Of a stretch of 64,000 nt of DNA, positions 54,153 to 64,000 are shown one piece after another. The translations under genes were made by a program, and so were the position numbers. The stretch is from Didymella arachidicola (taxonomy: Eukaryota; Ascomycota; Dothideomycetes; Pleosporales; Didymellaceae), in assembly GCA_016630955.3 (NCBI GenBank), contig CM049999.1, positions 496,001 to 560,000 on the forward strand. Direction: 5' to 3'. The notes under the pieces were generated by a model. It was not told the origin of the DNA. It did not search any database and saw only the letters and a program-made list of their open reading frames with translations. Position 1 is the stretch's first letter, and each line of letters starts with the position of its first letter.

Positions 54153-56510
54153 ATGGATCCAATCGCCTCATCGTCTCCCGCCAACGGGCCCAGAACGACG
54201 GCAGATACAGATGCTGCTGAACTGTATACGTCAGATATCAAGCATGTGCCAATCGTCGCAACAACAGAGCAGCCTCAACACCACCCATTCTTGGACCCGG
54301 CCTCGGACAGGTCACAGGCGGATTCATTTGATGCTCGACGCAGCCACATAGCGTCTTTGTTCACATGGCGGCAGGAGATTCTGACACTTTTGGTTGGTGC
54401 GAGTGCACTAGCTGCCATCATGGGTACTCTGGCCTGGTTCAGCAGGAAGGAGCAACCGACATGGAAACATAGCATCAACCTGAATACGCTTATCTCCATA
54501 CTTTCGACAGTCCTGAGAGTTTGTCTGTTGTACGGTGTCGAAGAAGGTATCTCATGCAGACTATATACAAGTCTAGGAGGTCTAACCCGTATACAGCCTT
54601 GAGCCAGATGAAATGGCTCTGGTTCCGTCGCCCTCGTTCCCTTCGACACCTCGAGTATTTTGATGCAGCAGCACGCGGTCCTGGAGGCTCACTCTTTCTC
54701 CTTTTCAGGCTACGTAGAATGTTCGAAGCCCCCTGTCGCTTCACTGGTAGACGCGAGCTCACATCATCGCAGTGATTCTGTCTTCATTGGCTGTCTCGTT
54801 GTCATCCTCTCCGTCGGCATCGGGCCCTTCACCCAGCAAGCTATCAAGACCTTCCCTTGCACCTTACCTTCCACAGCCATGAGGTCTTCGATTCAGGTGG
54901 CCAATACGAACGCTTACTTCGACTTCCCTCGTATTGCGGCGGGCTCCTTTGACATCAGCATGGCCACCAAGGCTGCAATACTGCAAGGCTTAGTCGATCC
55001 GACCGATGAACGCTCATTTATAACTCCAGATTGCCCGACTGGGAACTGTACATTTAACTCGTACGATGGCATCACTCATTCCTCCATGGCGATGTGTAAA
55101 AAGTGTCTCGATGTCACCCGTTGGCTCTACGAAGCACGGCCCTATGAGGGAAGTAATACGACTGTGTATAGCGGTTCAGAAAAGATGAATGGAAGTGTGG
55201 AGTACAACCTATTTCTGCCAGCTGACAAGCCGTTGTCCGAGGATATGCCATTCCTATGGACCAGTGTGGGTGGAGCTATAGTTGACAACATCACCACACC
55301 CTCTCACATGGCTTACGCCCCGCACGTCTTTCTCAACGCCACTACCCTTGAAGGGTGGGATTGGTTGTTGGCAAGTGGCGACGTCGACGACTCCTTCCGT
55401 GCTGCAGTGCAAGCCTCGGTGCTGAATTTTAGCATGATCACGTTGACTACAGACGACTGCAACTGGGCGCCTGCACAAAACCCTGAATACCCGGATCTTC
55501 CCCTTTACAACATCACCTGCCCACATCCTACCCTCAACGCGAGCTCATACTGGAACGTTGTCAACGTCGTCTCCGCCACATGTGCACTTTACCCGTGCGT
55601 AAAGGACTACTACGGGGAGGTCATCGACACCAAATACAAAGAGACAGTAATCCGCGAAACGCCCGCAAGCAGAAGCCCAAACGACGTCGCTATCTCCATT
55701 GCGTCCCAGACACTCTTCAACAACCACTGCATCATCAACGATCGCCCAATCACACCAGAAAACGTCTCCTCCCTCACCTCCCCAAACCGCGTCCTAAACT
55801 CCACCCTCGTGGACGGCAAAAACGTCTCAGTCCCCCACGAATGCCTCTTCGAGTTCCCCGGCACCTACATACGCGGCATACAAGAGTTCCTCAGCAAAAG
55901 TCTAACCGGCGGCTGCGCGATGCCATCGACGCAATCGTTCACCATCAGCTCCGAACCACGCACATGGCGGACGGTAGACTGCGGAGACGCGTGGTGGCTC
56001 AGGAGTCTGTACAACAACGGCAACGCTACGTTCGGGACTATCGACGCCAATATGGAAGCCGTTGCTGTCGCGATGACAAACGAGCTTCGCAGGACGGGCT
56101 CGGCGTGGGACGGCTCGCCTTTGTATGTAAGGGGTAATGTTTCACGAGCGACTGTGTGTACGCGGTTCGATTGGAGATGGCTCGGTTTTCCGCTCGCGCT
56201 TCTTGTGCTCACGGCCTTGATGCTTGGTATCGTGGGTGTGAAGACGCTGTTTGATAAGCAGCAGACACCTATCTGGAAGTCGTCAGCTCTGCCTCTGCTG
56301 TTTACCGGGACTGGTATAGGTATGAGGGGAGCGCAGGAAAGAGTTGAGCGGGAGGCAGATGGCACGGTTGTGAGCTTGAAGAAGCGCGAGGATGGGGGGT
56401 GGGAGTTTGTGAGTCAAGGAGATGTAAGGGAAGCGGTGGTGGCCAGCGGATACGATGGGTCTGCTGCGTCGAATGCAAAGGCGAGACCAGTTGTTCGACC
56501 TGTCAGCTGA
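54153..56510 (+). CDS. DUF3176 family fungal membrane protein
   Basis: DUF3176 proteins are large, lineage-expanded fungal membrane proteins without known function. Three exons (54153-54546, 54597-54720, 54773-56510) give 751 residues. The N-terminal part has the family layout: FTWRQEILTLLVGASALAA (span 1), WKHSINLNTLISILSTVLRV (span 2), QMKWLWFRRPRSLRHLEYFD, GPGGSLFLLFRLRR, then CLVVILSVGIGPFTQQAIKT (span 3). A long, Cys- and N-glycosylation-rich extracellular domain follows, with TPDCPTGNCTFNSYDGITHS and about 15 NxS/T sites. The final span is FPLALLVLTALMLGIVGVKT. The join between exons 2 and 3 is not secure: the only frame-preserving intron I find (54721-54772) has a poor donor, GTTCGA. 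All other evidence for one gene is strong. Confidence 0.82.
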
Positions 56511-56672
56511 TTGCTGTTGTGGCGAGTCGTTCCAGTGGAAGCTTAATATGAGAGAAAACGCCCATTAATGCTCTATGATATCTCGTTGCCGCATGCCCTG
56601 TTGTACAATCATACTCAGTCGTGTCTATAATACAGTATACCCAGTATGTTACATCATCTCTCTTTGAATACA

Positions 56673-59068
56673 TTACGCCTTGTTTTCAGGAACCTCATCA
56701 CCTGAGTTGGCCTCACCATTCGACCTCGCAGCAAATTCAGGCGTGCCCGGCCCCAGCGGTCTGAACATTTGCACGCCCCTCTCTTCATCAAGCTGGTCCT
56801 GCTTAGCCCTCCACTTGCGGCCTCTCGAAGCATACCTCTGGATGACCTTACGGTAGTTCGCGAGCCCCTTGTCTTCCTCCTCTGCGTCTCTGCCGACCAG
56901 CTGCCGTCTGCGCTCCTTCGTTGCGTTATACAGGTTCCAGACGTTCTCGGTCTCGATGTCAGCGACGTGGTATTCAATCTGCCAGTTGTCCTCCGACTCA
57001 AGCTTCTCGGGGCGCTTCACGTAGTGCCCATTCACCTTGTTGCGGACGGTGAGGGTCCAGCCTGCCAGAGGCCCGGACGTGGCTTCGTCTTTGACGTGCT
57101 TAGGGGGAGCGAGCCTATTCTCATCGGACTGGGTGTCTTCGCTAGCTGAGTCGGTCTTCGTAGCAGCCTCCGACGATTCGCCTTCGGCGTCGGCTTCGCT
57201 TTGGGCCAACGTCTCTTCCTCCTGAGTGGCTGTCTCGACGCCGGTGTCGGTGGTGCCGTCCTTACTGACCTGCTCATCGACTGCCTCCTGGAGGTCCTTC
57301 CATTCTTCTTGTGCCTCAGGATCGTTTTTGCCGACGCCTACCACGCGGCGCGCCCATTCTCTTGCGTACTCTACTCCTGTGTTTTGAATCTCGTCGGCAC
57401 GCTCTTCGGTAACAGGTTCGGCGAAGACGTACATGAATGGTGACGCGCTCTCGCTGCAAGGGCGCGTCTCGAAGTGCAGACGAATTGACTGAGGTTGTTA
57501 ACGTGGTCCGAAGGTCATACATGTATGGTACTCACTGTCTCAGGGAACTTCTCAGTGGCTCGCTTGAGAAGCTCTTCCATCAGTCCGATGGATAGCTTGA
57601 ACTCCCGATCGCCCAAAGTTGTGTCGGTCTGCCCATGAAGGACCTGGTCCATGTCCGAGAGACTGAGGTATTGGAAACCAAAAATGCGCTCGATATTGTG
57701 GTACGCAATGAAGATACCATCCATTCTGCCCATGCGTGCTTGAAGCGAGTACTTGAGCATAGTAGCGCGGGTCATGTCGTAGAACTCTCGTTCGAACGAC
57801 TCCCACTCACCCTGAGCATAGCGTAGCTGATATCCAAGACCTTCCTGGTACTCCTTATGGTTCATGCGAATAGACACAACGGCTCGTGTCTTCAAATCGA
57901 AGATGCCGGCACCAGGCAGTCGAGGATCCTGGGCGTCGAGTTGCGAGCGCATCAACACACTTCCCTGCTTCGAGTAGTGGAAGCACCTGGCTGAGTCGCC
58001 CTCGCTTGGTGTCTGTTCTGGGTTCGATCTGCGGTAGCGCTCGAATTCGGTACGTTCGGTTGTGAGGAGTTTCTCGAGGGAGTGGCCGAGCCAGCTCATG
58101 ACATTGGGGGTATCGTAGGTCTTGTCAGCGTCAATTGCGTATAGGCCATTCTTGTAACGCAGGAAAACGGCATCTGGTCCTGCTGTGATCCTCGAGAATT
58201 TGTTGGTTGACTCCGGGAAGTTTTTGGACAACATGCTGTGATTGAGCAGTCTGTGAGAGGACAGCAGGAAGTGGAAGTGCTGCAGTACGCCAGACATGCT
58301 GGATGTGGAGCCGGTAAACTTGACACCTAATTTCCTCGTAATTGCAAGCAAATCCTCGTCTTTCGACGATGTCTTGTATTCGCTCAGAGCGTCGAAATCG
58401 AACTCATCAACAGGCATGATTTTCTCTAGGTACGGATCGAAGTTGTAGACGCCTGTCCGAGGATCTTGTAGGCGGTAGACGCCGGGGTTGAACAGGACGC
58501 GGTCGAGACCATACGCAAGCATGGACACAGATGGCATATCGACCTCAACTGACTCGAAGTTGAAGTCCTCCGCAGATATCTCCTCGACCTTGAGGTCTGC
58601 TTTGTCCGATCTGCGCTTCTTCTTGCCGCCTTTCCTTATCTTTGGCCCATCTGCTGATAGTCCCAGAAGAGCTTCTTTGAGGGACTTGCCCTCAACATGC
58701 TCGTTACTCAAAGGCGCATCATGTCCCTTATTCGAACCCGAGAGAAAGTTTATCACCTCAGATTTGTGGTCTTGGTCTGTGCCGTGCTTGGTCGCCGCAT
58801 CGCCGTCACGCAGTGGCTTCAGGAAGTCGAAGTCTTCCCCGGGCTTCCACAGTGAGGCATCTTTGGGCGATACGTCATCTTTGAGATCGTCGTATTTAAT
58901 GTTCTTCGGGGTATTCTTGCTTCCCTTGGTCCGCTTGCTCAGGACGCTGGTGGCGCCAAACGCACGCCGCTGCCGGACAATGGGCTGGCTGCGAGCGGCG
59001 CAGAAGCAGCATATCGAGGTGTTTCGCCATGGTGCAGCCTGTGCGATGTTCCTACAGCTCCTGAGCAT
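56673..59068 (-). CDS. PET127: Mitochondrial RNA-processing protein Pet127
   Basis: Pet127 is a mitochondrial membrane-associated factor for 5' processing and stability of mitochondrial RNA, and activates the mitochondrial RNA polymerase-linked degradosome pathway in yeast. Exons 59068-57536 and 57488-56673 join in phase 0 to 782 residues. The first 55 residues are Arg/Ser/Ala-rich without acidic residues (MLRSCRNIAQAAPWRNTSIC), a targeting peptide, which is why I prefer ATG 59068 to the open frame extending to 59113. The family core includes LAYGLDRVLFNPGVYRLQDP, GVLQHFHFLLSSHRLLNHSM, ARCFHYSKQGSVLMRSQLDA and FDLKTRAVVSIRMNHKEYQE. The C-terminal exon has an acidic insert rich in Glu, Asp, Ser and Thr (about 570-640), then WTLTVRNKVNGHYVKRPEKL. 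Intron is 47 nt. Confidence 0.92.
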
Positions 59069-59831
59069 TGGAACGGAGTGGTTGTGGCAAAACGAGCGTG
59101 GGAGTTGCAGCACGCGTCAACGATGGCACAGTCGCGCCTTCCATCTGAGAAATTCTGCCAGTGGTTACCGCCTTCAGCCACCGAACGCCGATCAAGTGGA
59201 TTGGTGTATACACGCCATCTGCTTTCTCTCTGAGAAACGCGCGGCGTGCCTGGGGAGCTCCTGCGTCATACTGTCACCCAGCTGAGCAGCGAAGACGTGG
59301 CATGACCTGTACAAGACTGCTGTGAGACGTGCGGTGCAGATGCGGCTGCGCGATCTCCTGAGGAGGTGTCGAGCCCAAGCTTGTGAACACGCCGAGCGCA
59401 TCCTGAGAGGACCCGCTTGGCTCGTCCCCCAGCTTGCAGGGCCAGGGATGATACAGGACAGCAGTTCGATGGCAATCAGCGCCAGAAAGCCGATGCCGGT
59501 TGGTTGTGGCCGCGACAACGACACCCAGCCGTGTCGGCGCTTCTGCCAACTTTTGTACCTAGCATTCGCAATCGATCATCAGCACTTCACTTCGTAGACT
59601 AAGATACAGTCGCCCGTCTCGCCGCACATCACCTACCCAGCCCTCCGACCGTCTCCAATTTGCGCCGCGATTGGCCGCCAAATTCGACATTTCGCGACTG
59701 CACCGCCCCGTCTCTGGTGCTTCTGCTCGAGCGTGCGCCCATTCATTTCCCTGTGGTCCCCCACATGCGCCATAACCGCTGCTGACCTCGCGAGGGGCGG
59801 CGCATGCCAGTAGAGAAGGTAGCCGCTCACC
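59069..59831. promoter_or_regulatory. Divergent PET127/PH-LRR gene region
   Basis: These 763 bp separate divergent start codons. Several overlapping open frames exist on both strands (59192-59549 minus, 59322-59602 plus) but none looks coding. The last 200 bp are C-rich and probably form the 5' leader of the PH-LRR gene. Confidence 0.35.
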
Positions 59832-62800
59832 ATGTCAAAAGACAAACGGCGGAGCATCTTCGGTAGCTCGCTCAGCGCGTTCACGAGCATCACACCCAAG
59901 AAAGATGATTCGCAGCCAGCGAATCTTTTGCGGAAGCGCCGGACGGCGTCGTTCATGTCCCAGCTGTCAGATGTATCAGGGTACAGCGAGAAACAGACAA
60001 TCGACGAGAACGCCGTCACCGAGGCACCAGCCCCCGTGCCTGCTGCAAGACCACGACCGCAATTGCCCAATCGAGGCAACGGCAAGCGCGCCAGCTCGGT
60101 GTTTGGTTCGCTGAGGAGCTCTAAATACTACGAGGATGAGCTGCTCTCTGCGACAACGACTCGTACGTCAATGGGATTTGACTTTCCCGTCGACGAGACA
60201 CACAGCCGGCATGTGCTGCAGCATGGCGAAGTTCAGACGAGCAGCTCCATGTTCAGGAAGAAGAAGGAGTATCTGGTTCTGACCGAGACACACCTCATCA
60301 GGTTCAAGAGTCAGTCGAAAGCGTCAGATGCATTCATAGGGTAGGGCCCAGGACTATGTCAACTTAGAGTAGCAGTATGCTAACATTGCACAGGGTTCCC
60401 TCACCGCACAACAGCAGCAACCGCGTAACGACCTACCGACATAGTCAAAGTCCCTCAACCGGCTCGGCGCAAGAAGCTCAATCACTCGCCTCAGATGCTT
60501 CTGGAGATCGCGAAATGGGCACGCCTTTGCGCCACATAGTCGCCGTATTTCATGCGCCAGATGGAGGGCCCTATTTTGCTCTAGACGTGTACTATCTGGA
60601 CGAGACGAACCAGGCCTCTTCAATGACGTTGCAATTTGGCGACCCAGACGAAATGCACACCTGGATGTTCAAGATACGATACGCTTCGAATACCGCCCGT
60701 CTGTCGGACGCAAATCCTCTTTCTGCGTACAACTCGCATCTTGCTGCTCGTGTAGTAGAGGCGGAGCGAGACTATGTACCACCACATTATGCGATCTACA
60801 AAGTGGTTCTACGGGAGCCGGGCAAGACGGCATCGAGAGCGTCAGCAGAGGATCTTAGCAAGCTCTCTGCTTCTGTCTGCTTTCTTGCAATTGGGGTACA
60901 CAAAGTACATCTGATCCCATTGTTCAAGCCACCTTCCCAACGGTCCTCCAGCCCCTCTTTGGCTTCACTCAATTCTCAATCTTCGTACGGGATACTTGCA
61001 CTTTCCGAATGTGTTCTCAGCGAGATGGATGACACTTTTCAGTTGACGTTCAGGTAAGCTTCCCTTTTTTACCATCATATGGAGCTAATGGTTCAGGAAA
61101 CCTTTGGAAAAGAGCAAAACCTTCCACCTGGCTTCGCTTGCATCACATGACATTGCTGTTCGTCTGCGCCACGTCGAAGAGACTCTGCGACCGGAATGGG
61201 AATCACGGCCATATTCATTTGTTGTTCCCGAGCCTGTCAGGAACGACATTCTTCGTCAATCACCAGTTCACGCCATGGATCAGGATTCTCTCGATCGCAC
61301 GCTCATTGGTTACTGCCTTGCGTACGGCGTGCAGCCTGAGAACATCAGTTATCAAATCACATACCCAGACGAAGACGCTCCACGATTCGAATTGCTGCGA
61401 CCCATTGGACTGCGACGCAACCAGTATACCGTACACGAGTTGCTGGCAATCATGCGAGCGTTGCGGTACAACGAGACCTTTGCTGGCATTTCATTCAAGG
61501 ACGTTCATCTTGATATCTTGAATGGATTGATTGACGAGCATGGGGTTGAGCATGTCTGTACGAAGACGAAACGAGGGACGTACGCGCGCATGGACATTGA
61601 AGACCTTTCACGCTCCAGCTTGCTTGTACAAGAGATTAGGGCCTTGGCCTTGACAAACCGCAAGTTGCGGCGCATGGATTTCTCCAACTGCATCAAGAAG
61701 AAACCCAAAGACTTCACGGAAGCAAAGTCGAGTGCAAGAGACACAGGATGTGGCATCGTAGAAGCACTTTTTCCGCTGTGCAAGTACCAAACGACAAACG
61801 TTGACTGGATTGCGTTGAACGGTATCCAGCTTGGAGAGACAGATCTGGATTACTTAGTTGCCGCAGCAGTTGAGCGCGCTTGCCATCTACGTGCTCTTGA
61901 AATGAGTCGCTGCGGCCTGACGGACCGTGCATTGTCTCTCATCTTGGATTCCCTGCGACCCCAAGAGAATACTTTGGAGGCATTGAATCTTTCTTCCAAT
62001 CCCTTTCGCCTTTCACCCGCCTTGTTCGACTCGCAGATTGGCTGTTTTGCATATCTCACTAAGTTGGATCTGTCCCACGTTGCACGAACATCAGGACCAG
62101 AGCCCCTGATATCTGTCGAAACGCTGAATGTAATGCGCCTTCAAGAGTTGAGTTGGAGTGGCACTTCGCTTAATGCAGCAACTATAGATGCCATCGCCGG
62201 GTAAGCTTCACTCGTCGTGCTACAGGCACAAGCTGACAAGACGCAGCTACCTCATCAATACCAGGCAGTCGAAAGGTCTGCGAGAGCTGAAGGTGGATCA
62301 TTGCTACATCACCGGAAAGGACGTCGCATACCTGCTACATTCCATGACAGAAGAGCCTGGTAAGGCCAGAGACCTGCATCTTGACGTCAGCGAGAACTAC
62401 ATCGAGAAAGATCTCAAAAAGTTGACGAAAGCAATTGCCACCGGCTACGCGCCAGCACATTTCACGATACGATTACTCGAGTTTGAAGAAGAGGCAGACT
62501 TCCGTAAGATGATTCTGGCGCTGGCACAGAACAACACGATTCGCCAACTTGACATATCCCGTGCATCTCTCCCCAGCGATGCTTCCGAGGAGACATGCCG
62601 AGCGCTGGAAAAGATGTTTTCGGACAACAGGACTCTTGAGTGGCTCGACATGTCGGGAGAAGACTCAAGACTGGAGACCACTAAGCTCGGTGTTGGAGTC
62701 AACAGGGCGCTACGAGGCTTGCAGTACAATGAGTCGTTACGTGTCTTGTACATACGCTGTAGGTCAACCCAAGATTTCGTCTGAATCACATCGGTCCATA

Positions 62801-63687
62801 GCTAATTCTCCACAGTCCAAAAGCTAGGGTTACAAGGCGCGAGTACACTTGCAGATGTGCTCAAGACTAACAGAACCTTGCAGTATCTTTACTGTGAGAT
62901 GAACGACATAGCATTGAACGGCTTCACGGATCTCGTCAATGCTCTCCACCGTAACACTACGCTCTTACATCTTCCAACCATGCAGGAGTCTCGCCAGATG
63001 GCGCTCAAGCGTACGGAGGACCAGGTCAAGCAATTGCGCGACGATTTTTCCAGTCACAATCCCTCGAAGCCTGCATCTGTTCGCAGTAAACTCGCGAGTA
63101 AAGCCAGTAAAGTCACATCTAAGTCCGGCCGCGATCGAGGTGCGTCGATCGGTCTCTCTGATCAGGATATCAAAGCTGCTTTGGGTTTAGTCGACGAGAG
63201 CTGGTCGCGTCAGGAATACCGATTACAGCAATATCTTTTACGCAACCACAACATCGCCAATGGCATTCCTGTTTCCATGGATGTCGGCGACGAGGATTTT
63301 GAGCGCGATCGACCAGATACAGCTTCAAGTCTCAGCAAGATCATCGAGAAGGTCACCATCGACAGCACCCCCACAGCAGAGAAAGACCTTCAGCTAGGAG
63401 CCCCTACAACGGGCTCAATGTATGAGTCGGCGGACAGTACACCAAGCAGCACGCCAGGGTTTCAAATGGCGAAGACGAGGCAGGCGCACGCCGCGAAAGT
63501 GGACTACTTTAGCAGCGCATTTGCGCCAAGCGCATACGGCACACCAGACGAGGCACCGACGGTTGAGAAAGAAATCCAGGTGGAGCGCATGTTCAGACGA
63601 GACAGACTCAGCCTCAACTTCGACGGGACCAGTCTGGAGAAGGATATCGAGATGAGCTTTGCTCAGAACCGAGATGCGTTCTCATAG
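59832..63687 (+). CDS. PH-domain and leucine-rich repeat protein, CARMIL-like
   Basis: Five exons (59832-60340, 60394-61053, 61097-62200, 62247-62758, 62816-63687) join in frame to 1,218 residues; introns are 43-57 nt with standard sites. The N-terminus is basic and Ser-rich. A PH-like domain follows (MFRKKKEYLVLTETHLIRFK through PYFALDVYYLDETNQASSM and DEMHTWMFKIRYA, about 150-290), split by a Ser-rich loop. The centre, roughly 480-950, is a series of irregular leucine-rich repeats (LRALEMSRCGLTDRALSLIL; TLEALNLSSNPFRLSPALF; KGLRELKVDHCYITGKDVAY; TLQYLYCEMNDIALNGFTDL). The C-terminal 250 residues are disordered with an SK-rich stretch. PH plus LRR in this order resembles CARMIL capping-protein regulators, so a role at membrane-associated actin is possible; that is inference only. 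Confidence 0.85.
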
Positions 63688-64000
63688 CAGCATTCAGCGC
63701 CAAAGCTGCACATTCCGCCCACACCTTCTCGGCGCACGCATACAGGCGCATTTGTACAATTATTTTGCATACATGGCGTTGCATTTTCTGATGTCATTTG
63801 GGAGGGTTTTTTCATAGGCCCGCTTGCATAACCAAGGCACTTCGCATAGAGCAAAAATTGAGCGATTCGCAGCTTTCAGGTGTCTAAGCTCAGTCTCAGC
63901 CCATTATCTGCTTTCCGACATGACTTGCATGCCGGAAAGGCAAGTACATCAAGTGCATGATAAGCTGCATCTTTGCTCTTGCCCTACTGTGGCCTCCCGC
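63688..64000. other. 3' flank at window end
   Basis: These 313 bp follow the PH-LRR gene and probably include its 3' UTR. A palindromic-looking pair, TTTCCGACATGA and TGCCGGAAAGGC, lies at about 63912-63941. No gene is seen. Confidence 0.35.

Noticed and set aside
1..64000. CRISPR arrays, bacterial operons, riboswitches, rRNA genes and a secondary-metabolite core enzyme.
   Set aside because: None is visible; the window is eukaryotic, the single P450 is dead, and no PKS, NRPS or terpene synthase motif was found, so a biosynthetic cluster is not supported.

Overview
The window reads as a gene-dense nuclear stretch from a filamentous ascomycete (Pezizomycotina). The evidence is short GT-AG introns of about 45-70 nt with CTRAY-like branch sites, fungus-specific families (RTA1, DUF3176, YDR124W-like, DUF-type transcription factors, Stl1-like transporters) and a pogo/Fot1-type transposon with TA target duplications. 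A dothideomycete is my best guess, but that is inference. I modelled spliced genes by hand; reading frame was checked across every intron quoted.

Layout. 0-3.5 kb: C-terminal part of a transcription factor and an RTA1-like membrane protein. 3.4-10.4 kb: housekeeping block with mitochondrial Trp-tRNA synthetase (MSW1), the BAR protein Rvs161, Elongator Elp3, an intron-containing tRNA-Ile(AAU) and Orc2. 11.4-14.7 kb: an Stl1-like sugar/polyol transporter and the autophagy initiation subunit Atg101. 14.7-21.8 kb: accessory, gene-poor island with a dead cytochrome P450 gene that has been split exactly at a TA by an intact 1.86-kb pogo-like element, plus a small MITE-like element. 21.8-29.3 kb: the TREX-2 scaffold Sac3 and a YDR124W-like protein. 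29.3-32.7 kb: no gene that I can support. 32.8-37.8 kb: an eight-exon Ycf1/MRP-type ABC transporter. 38.3-41.3 kb: decaying DNA, with a transcription factor remnant lacking its zinc cluster and an unknown gene carrying a frameshift and a stop. 42.5-50 kb: Rpl28e, a small conserved fungal protein, Hsh49/SF3B4, Tom7 (with a GC-AG intron), a fungal protein with a long Ser/Pro-rich linker, and an Rcf3-like protein. 50.8-63.7 kb: a USP25/28-like protein that appears to lack its catalytic residues, a DUF3176 membrane protein, the mitochondrial RNA-processing factor Pet127, and a PH-LRR (CARMIL-like) protein.

There is no operon-like logic; genes are individually transcribed, often from divergent promoters (MSW1/RVS161, ORC2/transporter, RPL28e/43.5-kb gene, HSH49/TOM7). 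Several serve mitochondria (MSW1, TOM7, the Rcf3-like gene, PET127) or RNA metabolism (ELP3, SAC3, HSH49), but they do not form one pathway. I found no convincing new multi-gene system. The best leads are the transposon-in-P450 junction, the apparently dead deubiquitinase-like protein, and the twice-broken unknown gene at 39.9-41.3 kb.
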